Shown in pieces: positions 28,489 through 37,090 of a stretch of DNA of 64,000 bases; positions within the stretch are counted from its first letter, which is position 1, and the number at the start of each line of letters is the position of its first letter. This DNA comes from Acetobacteraceae bacterium H6797 (GTDB taxonomy: Bacteria; Pseudomonadota; Alphaproteobacteria; Acetobacterales; Acetobacteraceae). Below the pieces are notes generated by a model. It was not told where the DNA came from, ran no database searches, and was given only the letters and a program-made list of their open reading frames with translations. The DNA lies in contig JADFCQ010000004.1 in NCBI GenBank assembly GCA_015223225.1, positions 372,001 through 436,000 on the forward strand, written 5' to 3'. The position numbers and the translations under genes are program-made.

Positions 28489-30090
28489 TTGACTGGATGG
28501 CCGAAGACGCTGGCGCAGGACTGGTCGACGAACCCGACAGCCATGCCGATATCGCGGAAATATCTGATTTTTGGGGTGATGGCCTTCGGCCAGTTCATGG
28601 CCCTGTTCGACATCCAGATCGTCTCGGCTTCGTTGAACGACATCCAGGCCGGCCTTGCCGCCGGACCCGACGAGGTCAGCTGGGTCCAGACTGCCTATCT
28701 GATCGCCGAACTCGTGATGATCCCGCTATCGGGCTACTTGGCCAACGCCATGTCGACGCGCTGGCTCTTCGTGCTATCGGCCGGGCTCTTCACGCTCTCC
28801 AGCTTCCTGTGCGGCCTAAGCTGGGACATCGAATCCATGATCGCGTTCCGCGCGCTCCAGGGCTTTACGGGCGGCGCGATGGTGCCGCTGGTGTTCGCGG
28901 TCGGCTTCACTATCTTCTCGGGCAAGCAGCGTGCACTCATTCCTGCCATCCTCGGCACAGTCAGCGTGCTTGCGCCTACCCTCGGCCCGAGCGCAGGAGG
29001 TCTGATCACTGAGGCCCTCGACTGGCGCTGGCTGTTCTTTATCAACATCGCGCCCGGCATCCTAGTCACGCTCCTCTCGATCCAGATTATCCGTATCGAC
29101 AGGGCAAATCCGTCCATGTTCGGACACATCGACTGGAGCCACTTCGTGTCAATGGCCGTGTTCCTGGGCAGTCTCGAATATGTCCTGGAGGAGGGCCCGA
29201 AAAAGGACTGGTTCGGCGATCCGCAGATTGCGATCGCCGGCTGGTTTGCGCTGGTCGCGTTCGCGCTCTTCCTCGAGCGCTCGTTTTATTCACCAAATCC
29301 ATTGGTGAAGCTCACGCCGTTCCGCCGGCCGACCTTTGCGTTCGCATGCGGGTTCAACCTAGTCGTCGGCGTCGGCATATACTCGGCCATTTATCTCGTG
29401 CCGGTATATCTCGGCCGGGTGCGTGGCTATGACAGCCTCCAGATTGGCACGACCGTGTTCGTCGTGGGGGTCACGCAGCTGATGAGCGTCGTGATCGCGG
29501 CATGGCTGAGCCAGCGCATCGACATGCGCTACATGATCACGGTGGGACTGTCGCTCTTTGCGTTAAGCCTGTGGCTCAGTTCGAGCATGACAAGTGCATG
29601 GGGCTTCTGGGAGCTGCTTCTGCCTCAGTCCGTGCGCGGGCTCGCGATCATGCTCTGCATCGTTCCCAGCGTGAACATGGCCTTGGCAGGATTTCAGCCG
29701 GCAGAGCTCAAATATGCCTCGGGTCTCTTCAACCTCATGCGAAACCTCGGTGGAGCGATCGGCATCGCCGTGGTCAACACACTGCTTCAGGACCACACCC
29801 GAATGGCGGCGCTCCACCTAGGTGAGGCGATGGGACGAGACGCCACGGCGGCTCAGGATGTCGTCGCAGGCGTGGCCCAGCGCATTGGCCAAGTTGTCCC
29901 GGATCCCGCCCATGCGCTTTTGATGGCGCAAGGGGTGTTCGCCCGCGTCGTTGGCCGCGAGGCGCTCACGCTAGCATTCAACGACGTGTTCCGATTGCTG
30001 GCATGGATGTTCCTCGCCGCGCTCGTGATGGTGCCCTTCTGCAGGCCTCCGAAGAAGGCTGCTCCGGCGCCTGCCGATGCGGCGCACTGA
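28489..30090 (+). CDS. MFS drug transporter, DHA2 family (EmrB-like)
   Basis: 533 residues with about 14 transmembrane helices. The region near residues 35-60 (FMALFDIQIVSASLNDI) matches motif D1 of DHA2 pumps, and LGPSAGGLITEALDWRWLFFINI is the motif C antiporter signature. It works with an EmrA-type adaptor as a proton-driven exporter. The frame opens with TTG at 28489 with GAGAGG upstream; an ATG at 28543 (MPISRKYLIF) is also possible and would start nearer the first helix. First gene of the plus-strand operon. Confidence 0.92.
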   Translation: MTGWPKTLAQDWSTNPTAMPISRKYLIFGVMAFGQFMALFDIQIVSASLNDIQAGLAAGPDEVSWVQTAYLIAELVMIPLSGYLANAMSTRWLFVLSAGLFTLSSFLCGLSWDIESMIAFRALQGFTGGAMVPLVFAVGFTIFSGKQRALIPAILGTVSVLAPTLGPSAGGLITEALDWRWLFFINIAPGILVTLLSIQIIRIDRANPSMFGHIDWSHFVSMAVFLGSLEYVLEEGPKKDWFGDPQIAIAGWFALVAFALFLERSFYSPNPLVKLTPFRRPTFAFACGFNLVVGVGIYSAIYLVPVYLGRVRGYDSLQIGTTVFVVGVTQLMSVVIAAWLSQRIDMRYMITVGLSLFALSLWLSSSMTSAWGFWELLLPQSVRGLAIMLCIVPSVNMALAGFQPAELKYASGLFNLMRNLGGAIGIAVVNTLLQDHTRMAALHLGEAMGRDATAAQDVVAGVAQRIGQVVPDPAHALLMAQGVFARVVGREALTLAFNDVFRLLAWMFLAALVMVPFCRPPKKAAPAPADAAH

Positions 30091-30102
30091 CAAGGATACC
30101 GA

Positions 30103-31506
30103 ATGCGAATCCTGCCCATTCTCATGACAGCTACCGCGCTGTCCGCGTGCACCGTAGGCAAGGACTATAAGGGTCCCGCGGTGGCGTTGAGTGCCCGTTA
30201 TGCTGCTCCGGCCAACATCGCACCCGCGGAAGAACAGTGGTGGAGGCGGTTCGGCGACAGCAAGCTAGACGCTCTGGTTGAGCGCGCACTCGCCCAGAAT
30301 CTGGACCTCGCAGCGGTTGCGGCGAGGATAGATCAGGCGCGTGCCACGGCAAGGGCTGCGGAAGCGGCGCTCCTGCCCACAATCAATGCTGACGCGTCGG
30401 TTGATCGCGTTCATCAGTCCTTTCGTACCCCAGTGGGTGGTGTGGCGGACCGCCTGAATCTGCCTCGCGACTATTCGCTTTATCAAATCGGCGAGCAGGC
30501 ATCCTGGGAGCTCGACCTGTTTGGTGGACTTCGTCGTAACCGCGAGGCCACCCGCGCTGATCTCGGCGGTGCGCAAGCGGAGGCGGCTGCAGCAAGGCTG
30601 TCGATCAGTGCCGAGACAGTTGACACGTATCTTCAACTCAGGGGTCTCCAGGCACGCTATGACGTTGCGTCGCACCAGTTGCAGAACGAGATCAAGCTCG
30701 TCGAGCTGGTGCGGCAGCAGACGGATCAGGGGCTGGTCGCCGAACACGAGCTCAACCGAGTGCTCGGCGAGAAGGAGAGTTTGGAGGCGAGTCTCGCGCC
30801 GCTTCGCACGGCCATGAAGGCGCAGATCAACCGCCTCGACGTGCTGACCGGCAGGCAGGCGGGTGTCGATCCTGACGGCCTTGCCGCAACGGCTAAAATC
30901 CCGGAGGCGCCGGACCCGAGCGGGAACGTAGAGCCCGCCGACCTCATGCGCCGCCGCCCGGACGTCGTGGCGGCGGAACGGCGGCTTGCCGCCGCGAATG
31001 CCCGCATCGGCGTGGCACTCGCTGAGTACTATCCGAAGATTAGCCTGAGCGGCCTTTTCGGCGTTGCAAGCATCGGCACCGGCGGGCTCTTCACGGGGGA
31101 AGCCGTTCAAGTGAGCGGTGGCGGAGCATTGCGGTGGAGACTCTTCGACTTCGGTCGGATCGATGCGGAGGTCACGGCAGCCAGAGGCCACGAAGCTGAG
31201 GCGCTAGCACAGTATCGAGGCTCGATCCTCCGAGCGACCGAAGAGGTGGAGAACGCGCTCACCAAACTGGCAGAGACCCGCACGGAAATCGCCACCCGCA
31301 CGCGCGAGGTAGCCGCACTCGCCCGGTCGCGCGACCAAGCTCGACGGGCCTATGAGGGCGGTATCCTGGCGTTGGTGGCGGTGCTCGATGCCGATCGAGC
31401 GCTGCTCGAGGCGTCGGATCGGCTTGCGAAGGCGCGAGCCGAGGCAGGCAGAGCGTCGGTCTCGGCGACGCGCGCCCTCGGCGGCGGCTGGGAAGTGAGG
31501 AGTTAA
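30103..31506 (+). CDS. Outer-membrane efflux lipoprotein, NodT family
   Basis: 467 residues. A lipoprotein signal (LSAC lipobox at Cys16) and the TolC-like OEP repeats are present: QWWRRFGDSKLDALVERALAQNLDL in repeat 1 and LMRRRPDVVAAERRLAAANARIGVALAEYYPKISL in repeat 2. It forms the trimeric outer-membrane duct of the export system. It starts 12 bases after the pump gene and ends 4 bases before the regulator gene, so it belongs to the same operon. Confidence 0.93.
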   Translation: MRILPILMTATALSACTVGKDYKGPAVALSARYAAPANIAPAEEQWWRRFGDSKLDALVERALAQNLDLAAVAARIDQARATARAAEAALLPTINADASVDRVHQSFRTPVGGVADRLNLPRDYSLYQIGEQASWELDLFGGLRRNREATRADLGGAQAEAAAARLSISAETVDTYLQLRGLQARYDVASHQLQNEIKLVELVRQQTDQGLVAEHELNRVLGEKESLEASLAPLRTAMKAQINRLDVLTGRQAGVDPDGLAATAKIPEAPDPSGNVEPADLMRRRPDVVAAERRLAAANARIGVALAEYYPKISLSGLFGVASIGTGGLFTGEAVQVSGGGALRWRLFDFGRIDAEVTAARGHEAEALAQYRGSILRATEEVENALTKLAETRTEIATRTREVAALARSRDQARRAYEGGILALVAVLDADRALLEASDRLAKARAEAGRASVSATRALGGGWEVRS

Positions 31507-31510
31507 CGGG

Positions 31511-32113
31511 ATGGCTGACAAGCTGTCGCACAAGGAACGCACCCGCGCACGCATCCTTGACGAGGCCGCGAGGGCAATCAGGGAATACGGTTCCGAAGGC
31601 ATCGGCGTCGCAACGCTCATGAAGCGGGCAGGCCTCACACATGGGGGCTTCTACGCGCATTTCGAGAACCGCGACGATCTCGTCGCACACGCTCTCGACC
31701 GCATGCGCCTCGACAGCCGCGAGATGTTGGCGCGGTACCTCGGGGAGCGGGACGCAGCTGAGGGGCTGTCGGCACTCATTGACTATTACCTCTCAGATCA
31801 AACCCGCAAGCTCGTGGATCAGGGCTGTCCCTTGCCGGCCCTGACCCAGGAGGCCCGTCGACTACCGGCAGCGGCCCGTGATCAGGTGGAGGGCGGAATC
31901 CGCAATTTCCGCGGGCAGCTGGAGGCTGCATTCACGCGGCTTGGCCTGGAAAATCCCTCGACGATGGCGGCCTCGGTCCTGTCCGAGATGGTGGGTGCGA
32001 TGACGCTCGCGCGCGCGCTGAACGACGAGAGCGAGGCAAGCGATCTGCTCCGCTCCTCGAGACTCGAGCTCAAGCGGCGGCTTGGGATCGACGAACTCCC
32101 GGCCGAGCATTGA
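31511..32113 (+). CDS. TetR/AcrR-family repressor of the efflux cassette
   Basis: 200 residues. N-terminal helix-turn-helix: RILDEAARAIREYGSEGIGVATLMKRAGLTHGGFYAHFENRDDL is the classical TetR pattern (about residues 14-57). The C-terminal ligand-binding part contains CPLPALTQEARRLP, as in AcrR-like proteins with the TetR_C domain. It is the last gene of the pump operon, four bases after the channel gene, so it would be autoregulated if it binds the dyads at 28424-28449. The ligand is unknown; a product of the ketosynthase or an exported drug are options. Confidence 0.9.
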   Translation: MADKLSHKERTRARILDEAARAIREYGSEGIGVATLMKRAGLTHGGFYAHFENRDDLVAHALDRMRLDSREMLARYLGERDAAEGLSALIDYYLSDQTRKLVDQGCPLPALTQEARRLPAAARDQVEGGIRNFRGQLEAAFTRLGLENPSTMAASVLSEMVGAMTLARALNDESEASDLLRSSRLELKRRLGIDELPAEH

Positions 32114-32790
32114 CATGGCCAGTGCACGGAACATCTGTGGCAAGCGTCGGGCGGGTGCCGGAAAGGCCTGCGTACATCGCGCCGAATGGGCCCGCGACAT
32201 GGCCGATCCGGTCGGAGCGATCGCCTTCTATGGCGCGGCCACAAGGAGGTGGCTTGAGCGCGATACGCCTGACGTCGCTGAGGCTCTGCGCACGCTGGCG
32301 CAACTGCTGGCGCACGTCCAACGAGCGTCCTCGGTCATCCATGAGGACATCACGGACATGCGGATCAGAAAGCTGTAGTCGTGCGAACCTGAAGATGCCG
32401 CACCACTCTCGCCCGGCCAGAAATGCGCTGAGCTTCTTGGGAAACCCAGAAAATGACCCAATCAGCCGTCTTGGGCGAGCCCCTGTTACCATCAGACTGA
32501 GCACGTAACCTTGCCGAGCACTGAGCCGCCTTGACCTGAGGCCGATGATGCTGCCGAGGCCCTTTGCGCGGTGATCAGTGTCCGGCCGTCGGATCCGTAA
32601 TCCTGGACGGCGAGCCAGAACTTCCTACTGGCGGCGCGGTGCAGGCGGATACCAACGTGCTCCGGCTGTTTAAGGCGATCAGCTTGGCGGCGTCTCGACG
32701 ATCCCAACGAACATGGCCACTCCCAATCGTTCATAAGATGATGATTTTCGAGCTGGCCGCGGAACTGAATCATGCACATGTTGTGATGGG
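32114..32790. other. Gap of 677 bases holding a histidine-kinase remnant
   Basis: No intact gene. The part 32199-32378 encodes a kinase-like fragment annotated separately. From about 32380 to 32790 there is no convincing open frame, ribosome site or repeat on either strand. It lies between the TetR gene and the convergent FixJ-like regulator. Confidence 0.5.
32199..32378 (+). pseudogene. Remnant of a sensor histidine kinase dimerisation domain
   Basis: The plus-strand frame reads ADPVGAIAFYGAATRRWLERDTPDV and continues LAQLLAHVQRASSVI. This aligns by eye with the HisKA region after the phospho-histidine in the intact kinase nearby (QPLAAIINYGKSTRRWLRRSQPDL and ILSNANRAAEVVSRI). The His-containing segment and the whole ATPase domain are missing, and the frame stops right after. 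It looks like a leftover of a duplicated or older kinase gene. It could be part of a 98-residue open frame from 32082, but that frame overlaps the TetR gene. Confidence 0.5.
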
Positions 32791-33471
32791 TTACCTTGGC
32801 GGAAGGCTCAGTTCAGTGGCTCGGTTGTAGCGCTTCGCGTTCCCACGGACGCCCAGCGCCTCTGCCATCCGCACCAGGTCGGCCACTGAATCCGCCTGCA
32901 TCTTCTTGACCATGTTGCCGCGGTGGATCTTCACGGTGATCTCGCTCAGCTCCAGCCGTCCTGCAATCTGCTTGTTCATCAGGCCGGCGGTCACCAGGCC
33001 GAACACATCCTTCTCGCGAGGTGTCAGGCTCTCGTAGCGGCTTTGCAGACTGGTCATGACCGCCGCCGCTTGTCTTCGCTCTTGGTAACGCTGAACCGCC
33101 TCGCCTATGGCGGCGATCATCGCATCCTCGTCCACAGGTTTGGTAAGGAAGGTGATCGCGCCCGCCCTCATTGCGCGGACCGTCATCGGCACGTCGCCGG
33201 CTCCGCTGATCAGGATGACGGGCACATTGGCGTCGCTTTCCACCAGCTCCTGCTGAAAGTCGAGGCCGTTCGCCCCATGCAGATTGACGTCCAGAATCAG
33301 GCAAGAGGCCTGGTCGGCCGCCTCGCAGGCGAGAAAATCTTTAGGATCCGCGAAGGTCCGGACCTGGAAGTCGGCCGATCGCAATAGGTTGTCGAGCGAG
33401 TCCCTAAAATCCGCATCGTCGTCAACCACACAAATCAGTCCGCCTGGCGCATCTCCGTCCGCGACAGCCAT
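32791..33471 (-). CDS. FixJ-type response regulator with LuxR helix-turn-helix
   Basis: 226 residues. Receiver domain: acidic cluster Asp17-19, phospho-acceptor Asp61 in LILDVNL, and Lys in FLTKPVDED. The output domain (SLTPREKDVFGLVTAGLMNKQIAGRLELSEITVKIHRGNMVKKMQ) is a LuxR/FixJ helix-turn-helix, so it acts as a DNA-binding transcription factor. ATG at 33471 has GGAGG six bases upstream. It is the last gene of a kinase-receiver-regulator operon, 15 bases after the single-domain receiver. Confidence 0.93.
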   Translation of the reverse strand: MAVADGDAPGGLICVVDDDADFRDSLDNLLRSADFQVRTFADPKDFLACEAADQASCLILDVNLHGANGLDFQQELVESDANVPVILISGAGDVPMTVRAMRAGAITFLTKPVDEDAMIAAIGEAVQRYQERRQAAAVMTSLQSRYESLTPREKDVFGLVTAGLMNKQIAGRLELSEITVKIHRGNMVKKMQADSVADLVRMAEALGVRGNAKRYNRATELSLPPR

Positions 33472-33486
33472 CACCAGCCTCCTCTC

Positions 33487-33855
33487 TCAGCTTCCAAGCA
33501 GTGCCTCCACCTTATCCAGCAGTTCCTCAGGATCGGCGGGCTTCATGATGAAGGATGAGATGCCCAATGCGTCCGCACGCCTTCTCGCGTCTTCACTCGG
33601 GAATGCGGTCATCAGGATGACGCTAACGTCACGGCCGCGCCGCTTCAGCTCACGCTGGAGGTCGAGGCCGTCCATTCCAGGCATATGGAGGTCGGTGATC
33701 AGACAGCGCATCTCGTCCAAACGTGGGAAGGCGAGCAGCTGCTCGGCCGAACCGAACTTCTCAATTCTGATCCCCGCGGACCGGAAGAAGGCGTCAATGC
33801 TCTCCCGGACCTCGTCGTCGTCGTCCACCACGCAGATTACTGCTGGATGCGCCAC
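33487..33855 (-). CDS. Single-domain response regulator (receiver only)
   Basis: 122 residues from GTG at 33855, which has GGGAG seven bases upstream. Residues VVDDDDEVRESIDAFF carry the acidic pocket, Asp55 in LITDLHMPGMDGLDL is the phosphorylation site, and Lys in FIMKPADPEE is present. No output domain, so it is likely a phosphate carrier or sink between the kinase and the FixJ-type regulator. An alternative ATG at 33927 overlaps the kinase stop by 8 bases and would add 24 residues without family resemblance. Confidence 0.88.
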   Translation of the reverse strand: MAHPAVICVVDDDDEVRESIDAFFRSAGIRIEKFGSAEQLLAFPRLDEMRCLITDLHMPGMDGLDLQRELKRRGRDVSVILMTAFPSEDARRRADALGISSFIMKPADPEELLDKVEALLGS

Positions 33856-33919
33856 GCGCTTGCTCCCGAGGGACGGCCAAGCCGCCAATTCACTAAAGAT
33901 TGGGTGTGCATAGCCTCGC

Positions 33920-35833
33920 TCAATCATATGAAGATTTGGGCTCGCCCTCTCGGTGCTGGCCGACGAGAGGAAGAGTGAAGGCGACCGTCGCGCCGAACCA
34001 TTCGTTGTTCGACGCAGTGATGCGGCCGCCTCGCGCCTCGATCAGCGACTTGCAGATCGACAGGCCCATGCCCATGCCGTCCGGCTTCGTCGTGAAGAAG
34101 GGCTCGAACAGCCTGCCTTCACCTCCGGACGTGAAGCCGGTCCCGCAGTCGATGACCGCGACCCTTGCCATTCCCTCGGGCATGACGCTGGAATCGATGC
34201 ACAGCTCCCGCGATCGGCCACGCACATCCTGCATGGCGTGGATTGCGTTCAACAGCAGGTTCATCATAATTTGCTGCACCTGCACCCTGTCGGCCAGCAC
34301 AGGTGGTAGGTCTGTGGAGCCCGTGCGCCTCACCTTAACCTTCGCCGACTGTGCTTCGCGTTGAACGAGGGTGATGGCGTCCTCGATTAGTTCAGACATG
34401 TTAACCACTTCGGCTTCGGTAGTTTCCTTGCGCGCCATGGCACGTATGCGGCTCACCACCTCGGCGGCGCGATTGGCGTTAGATAGGATCTTGTCAACGC
34501 AGCTCGAGACTTCCGCAAGGTCTGGCTGGGACCGACGCAGCCAGCGCCTGGTCGACTTGCCGTAGTTGATGATAGCTGCCAGTGGCTGGTTCACCTCATG
34601 AGCGATCGATGCGGCAAGCTGGCCAAGCATCGAGATACGGGCGGCATGGGCGAGCTCCGCGGACATCTGTTCAACCCTTGCTCGGGCCTCGTTCCGTTCC
34701 GTAACGTCAAAGGCCATCACCAACGCCCTTGCCCACCGCTCTCCTTCGGGGAGGCGGGTTATCTTGAGGACGGCATCAATGACTCGTCCTGTGAGGGTGG
34801 TGAGGCGAACCTCGCTTTCAGCCGCCTGATGGCCGTCCATAAGCGCCTCAAGGATGCCAATCAGCGCCTCGATGCTTTCCGGCGAATAACGTGCGGTGAT
34901 GCTCGATCCGAGAAGAGCCGCTCGGTCCTGAGCGTCGAACAACGCGACAGCGGCCGGATTCGCATCCAGGACCACCGCCGCTTGAAGGGCAACTCTGAGC
35001 CTGTCCGGTTCAGCAAGTAGCCACGAGCCAAGGTCAATATCGTCGGGTGCTCCTGCCAGCACCCGCAGCGTTTCGGAACAGTCCAACTCCCACGCCGCGA
35101 AGCCAGCCGCATCGAAGATCGTCCGGTATCTGCGTTCGGAAGCCTCGACCTGCGCGTCGGCGAAGCGCTGGCGAGTGAGGTCGGCGCTCGACTCAATCAC
35201 TCCGACTGGACGTCCGTCAGGATCTCGGCGAAGCAGCCATCGGCTAGCTAGGATCAGCCGGGTGCCGTTGCGGCAGGTCCGCACGACCTCGCCCGACCAT
35301 TGGCCGACTTTCGCAAGTGCGGCTTCGACGTCCGCTTGCGGAAAGTCGCACTGAAGCAGGTCGCTGCAGTTTCTCCCTAAGGCTTCGTTCCTCGTCCAGC
35401 CGTAGAGGCGCTCGGCGCCGTCGTTCCAATAGACGATGGTATCATGAGGATCCCTGATGATCACGGTGTCGTGCGAGAGCTCAAGAATGCGGGCCTGCTC
35501 ACCCAGAGTCGTGCGTGATGCGCGGTCGCGTATTGAGAGACCGGTCGTGATCGCGATGGCGGTAAGGCTTACTGCTAAGCGCGAGAGCGCGCCATCGGTC
35601 AGATCCGAAAAATGGCCCATCACGAAGGCGGCTACGGCCAGTATGGCTGTGCCGACGCCCGCTGCCAGGGCAGCCCTTCTGCCCGCTGGTGCCACAAGGA
35701 GCACCACTGCCGTGTAGAGGACGGCGACTGCGCCATCGAACCGGGTAAGAAGGTCGATAGCACAGATCGCCGCCGCCAGGAGCAATGCGGCTGCCGTCAA
35801 CAATGCGCCTGCTCCGCACGCTCGTCGGAGCAA
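33920..35833 (-). CDS. Membrane sensor histidine kinase with PAS domains
   Basis: 637 residues. The N-terminal part (about 10-100) has three to four hydrophobic helices, then a PAS domain (about 112-225, with IVYWNDGAERLYGWTRNEALG), a second PAS-like domain (about 235-380), a HisKA domain with His412 in SIAHEVNQPLAAI, and an ATPase domain with N-box NLLLNAIHAM, DCGTGF and GMGMGLSICKSLIEARGG. It phosphorylates one or both downstream regulators. The frame opens with TTG at 35833 after an in-frame stop, so the true start is uncertain. It is convergent with nothing and ends inside the receiver region. Confidence 0.91.
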   Translation of the reverse strand: MLRRACGAGALLTAAALLLAAAICAIDLLTRFDGAVAVLYTAVVLLVAPAGRRAALAAGVGTAILAVAAFVMGHFSDLTDGALSRLAVSLTAIAITTGLSIRDRASRTTLGEQARILELSHDTVIIRDPHDTIVYWNDGAERLYGWTRNEALGRNCSDLLQCDFPQADVEAALAKVGQWSGEVVRTCRNGTRLILASRWLLRRDPDGRPVGVIESSADLTRQRFADAQVEASERRYRTIFDAAGFAAWELDCSETLRVLAGAPDDIDLGSWLLAEPDRLRVALQAAVVLDANPAAVALFDAQDRAALLGSSITARYSPESIEALIGILEALMDGHQAAESEVRLTTLTGRVIDAVLKITRLPEGERWARALVMAFDVTERNEARARVEQMSAELAHAARISMLGQLAASIAHEVNQPLAAIINYGKSTRRWLRRSQPDLAEVSSCVDKILSNANRAAEVVSRIRAMARKETTEAEVVNMSELIEDAITLVQREAQSAKVKVRRTGSTDLPPVLADRVQVQQIMMNLLLNAIHAMQDVRGRSRELCIDSSVMPEGMARVAVIDCGTGFTSGGEGRLFEPFFTTKPDGMGMGLSICKSLIEARGGRITASNNEWFGATVAFTLPLVGQHREGEPKSSYD

Positions 35834-35951
35834 GCGCGGTACTCACCCCTCAAGCAAGCCATTCTCGACCACGCCCTTGTTGCGCGCGGACCTCAGCACG
35901 CGCGGATTGAGACAGGAATGAGGCCCGCATGAGGCACGACGCCACGCCATC

Positions 35952-36773
35952 TCAGTCCCGAATGAACTCGAGCAGGTCTCGGTTGAGGCGCTGGTGATGG
36001 GTAATCGGGAGCCCGTGCGGAGCGTCCTCATACACCTTGAGCGTGGCCTCCGGCACAATCTCGGCAGTGCGCAGGCCCGCCGCCTTGATCGGCACGATCT
36101 GATCGTCATCGCCATGCACGACGAGCGTGGGCACCGGAATGCGCTTGAGGTCGCCCGTGTAGTCGATTTCCGAGAATTCGTGGACGCAGTCATACTGACC
36201 CTTGATTCCCCCCATCATTCCCTGCAGCCAGAAGTGCTGGCGCACGCCTTCGGAGATCTGCGCGCCTTCGCGGTTGTAGCCGAAGAACGGGAGAGTTAAG
36301 TCGCGATAGAGTTGTGCTCGATTCTCCCTCAATGACTTGCGGAGCCCGTCGAAGACCTCAAGCGGCGTTCCGTCTGGATTTGCGTCCGTCTTCAGCATCA
36401 GCGGCGGAACGGCGCTCACAAGGACAGCCTTAGCTACTCTTCCGGCGCCGCAACTTCCGATATACCTCGCCACCTCGCCGCCGCCAGTGGAATGGCCAAC
36501 CAGGACCGCGTTGCGGACGTCCAAATGGTCGAGGAGCTCGGCATAGTCGGCGACATACTGGTCCATGGTATTTCCGTCCCAGGTCTGGTCCGAGCGGCCA
36601 TGACCCCGCCGGTCATGGGCGATGACCCGGAATCCGTAGGATCCCAGGAATTCCATTTGAGCGTCCCAGGCATCAGCCGAAAGAGGCCAGCCATGCGAGA
36701 AGATCACGGGCTGTCCGCTTCCCCAATCCTTGTAGAAGATGCGAGTGCCGTCGCTCAACTTGAAAGTGGGCAT
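35952..36773 (-). CDS. Alpha/beta hydrolase, cofactor-free haloperoxidase/esterase type
   Basis: 273 residues. [26 protein letters not shown] and the nucleophile elbow [16 protein letters not shown] (Ser95) are typical of the non-haem chloroperoxidase group; the acid lies in [12 protein letters not shown] and the His in [13 protein letters not shown]. These enzymes are mostly esterases or perhydrolases. It lies upstream of the kinase gene in the same direction with a 118-base gap, so it could be a target or companion of the two-component system. No signal peptide. Confidence 0.9.
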   Translation of the reverse strand: MPTFKLSDGTRIFYKDWGSGQPVIFSHGWPLSADAWDAQMEFLGSYGFRVIAHDRRGHGRSDQTWDGNTMDQYVADYAELLDHLDVRNAVLVGHSTGGGEVARYIGSCGAGRVAKAVLVSAVPPLMLKTDANPDGTPLEVFDGLRKSLRENRAQLYRDLTLPFFGYNREGAQISEGVRQHFWLQGMMGGIKGQYDCVHEFSEIDYTGDLKRIPVPTLVVHGDDDQIVPIKAAGLRTAEIVPEATLKVYEDAPHGLPITHHQRLNRDLLEFIRD

Positions 36774-37090
36774 ATCGTTTCTCCGCTTTGGCCACGGCTG
36801 GTGGCGATCGCATTAGATGATCCTCATCGGAGAGCCTCACGGACATCATACACAGGTATCAATTAGGAGGTCTCGTCAGGAAGGGCCAAAACTTCTCAAT
36901 GTTTTGCGCCCGCCGCTGCCCCTATTTTCTACCCTTAATACCTTCGCATGAATTCCGCTCAGCAGCCTGGCGGCCTTAGCTCAACGTCAGTCGACGACGA
37001 GGGGCGACGCACATTGATGCAAGTCCATCTGGCGCGATTGCCAGGCTGGTCCTGGCCTATCCTTTGACTCGTCAGTCGGGAGAACGGGAC
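36774..37090. other. Divergent intergenic region of 317 bases
   Basis: Lies between two divergent hydrolase genes. No gene is supported. It contains the dyad at 36816-36828 close to the minus-strand start and an AT-rich patch near 36920-36950 that could hold promoter elements. No clear -35/-10 pair was identified. Confidence 0.5.
36816..36828. promoter_or_regulatory. Dyad resembling the efflux-cassette operator
   Basis: GATGA and TCATC separated by TCC, 43 bases upstream of the haloperoxidase-type hydrolase start. The left part, TTAGATGAT, resembles ATAGATGAT in the divergent efflux promoter 8.4 kb away. A shared regulator is possible but the right half differs. Confidence 0.3.
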
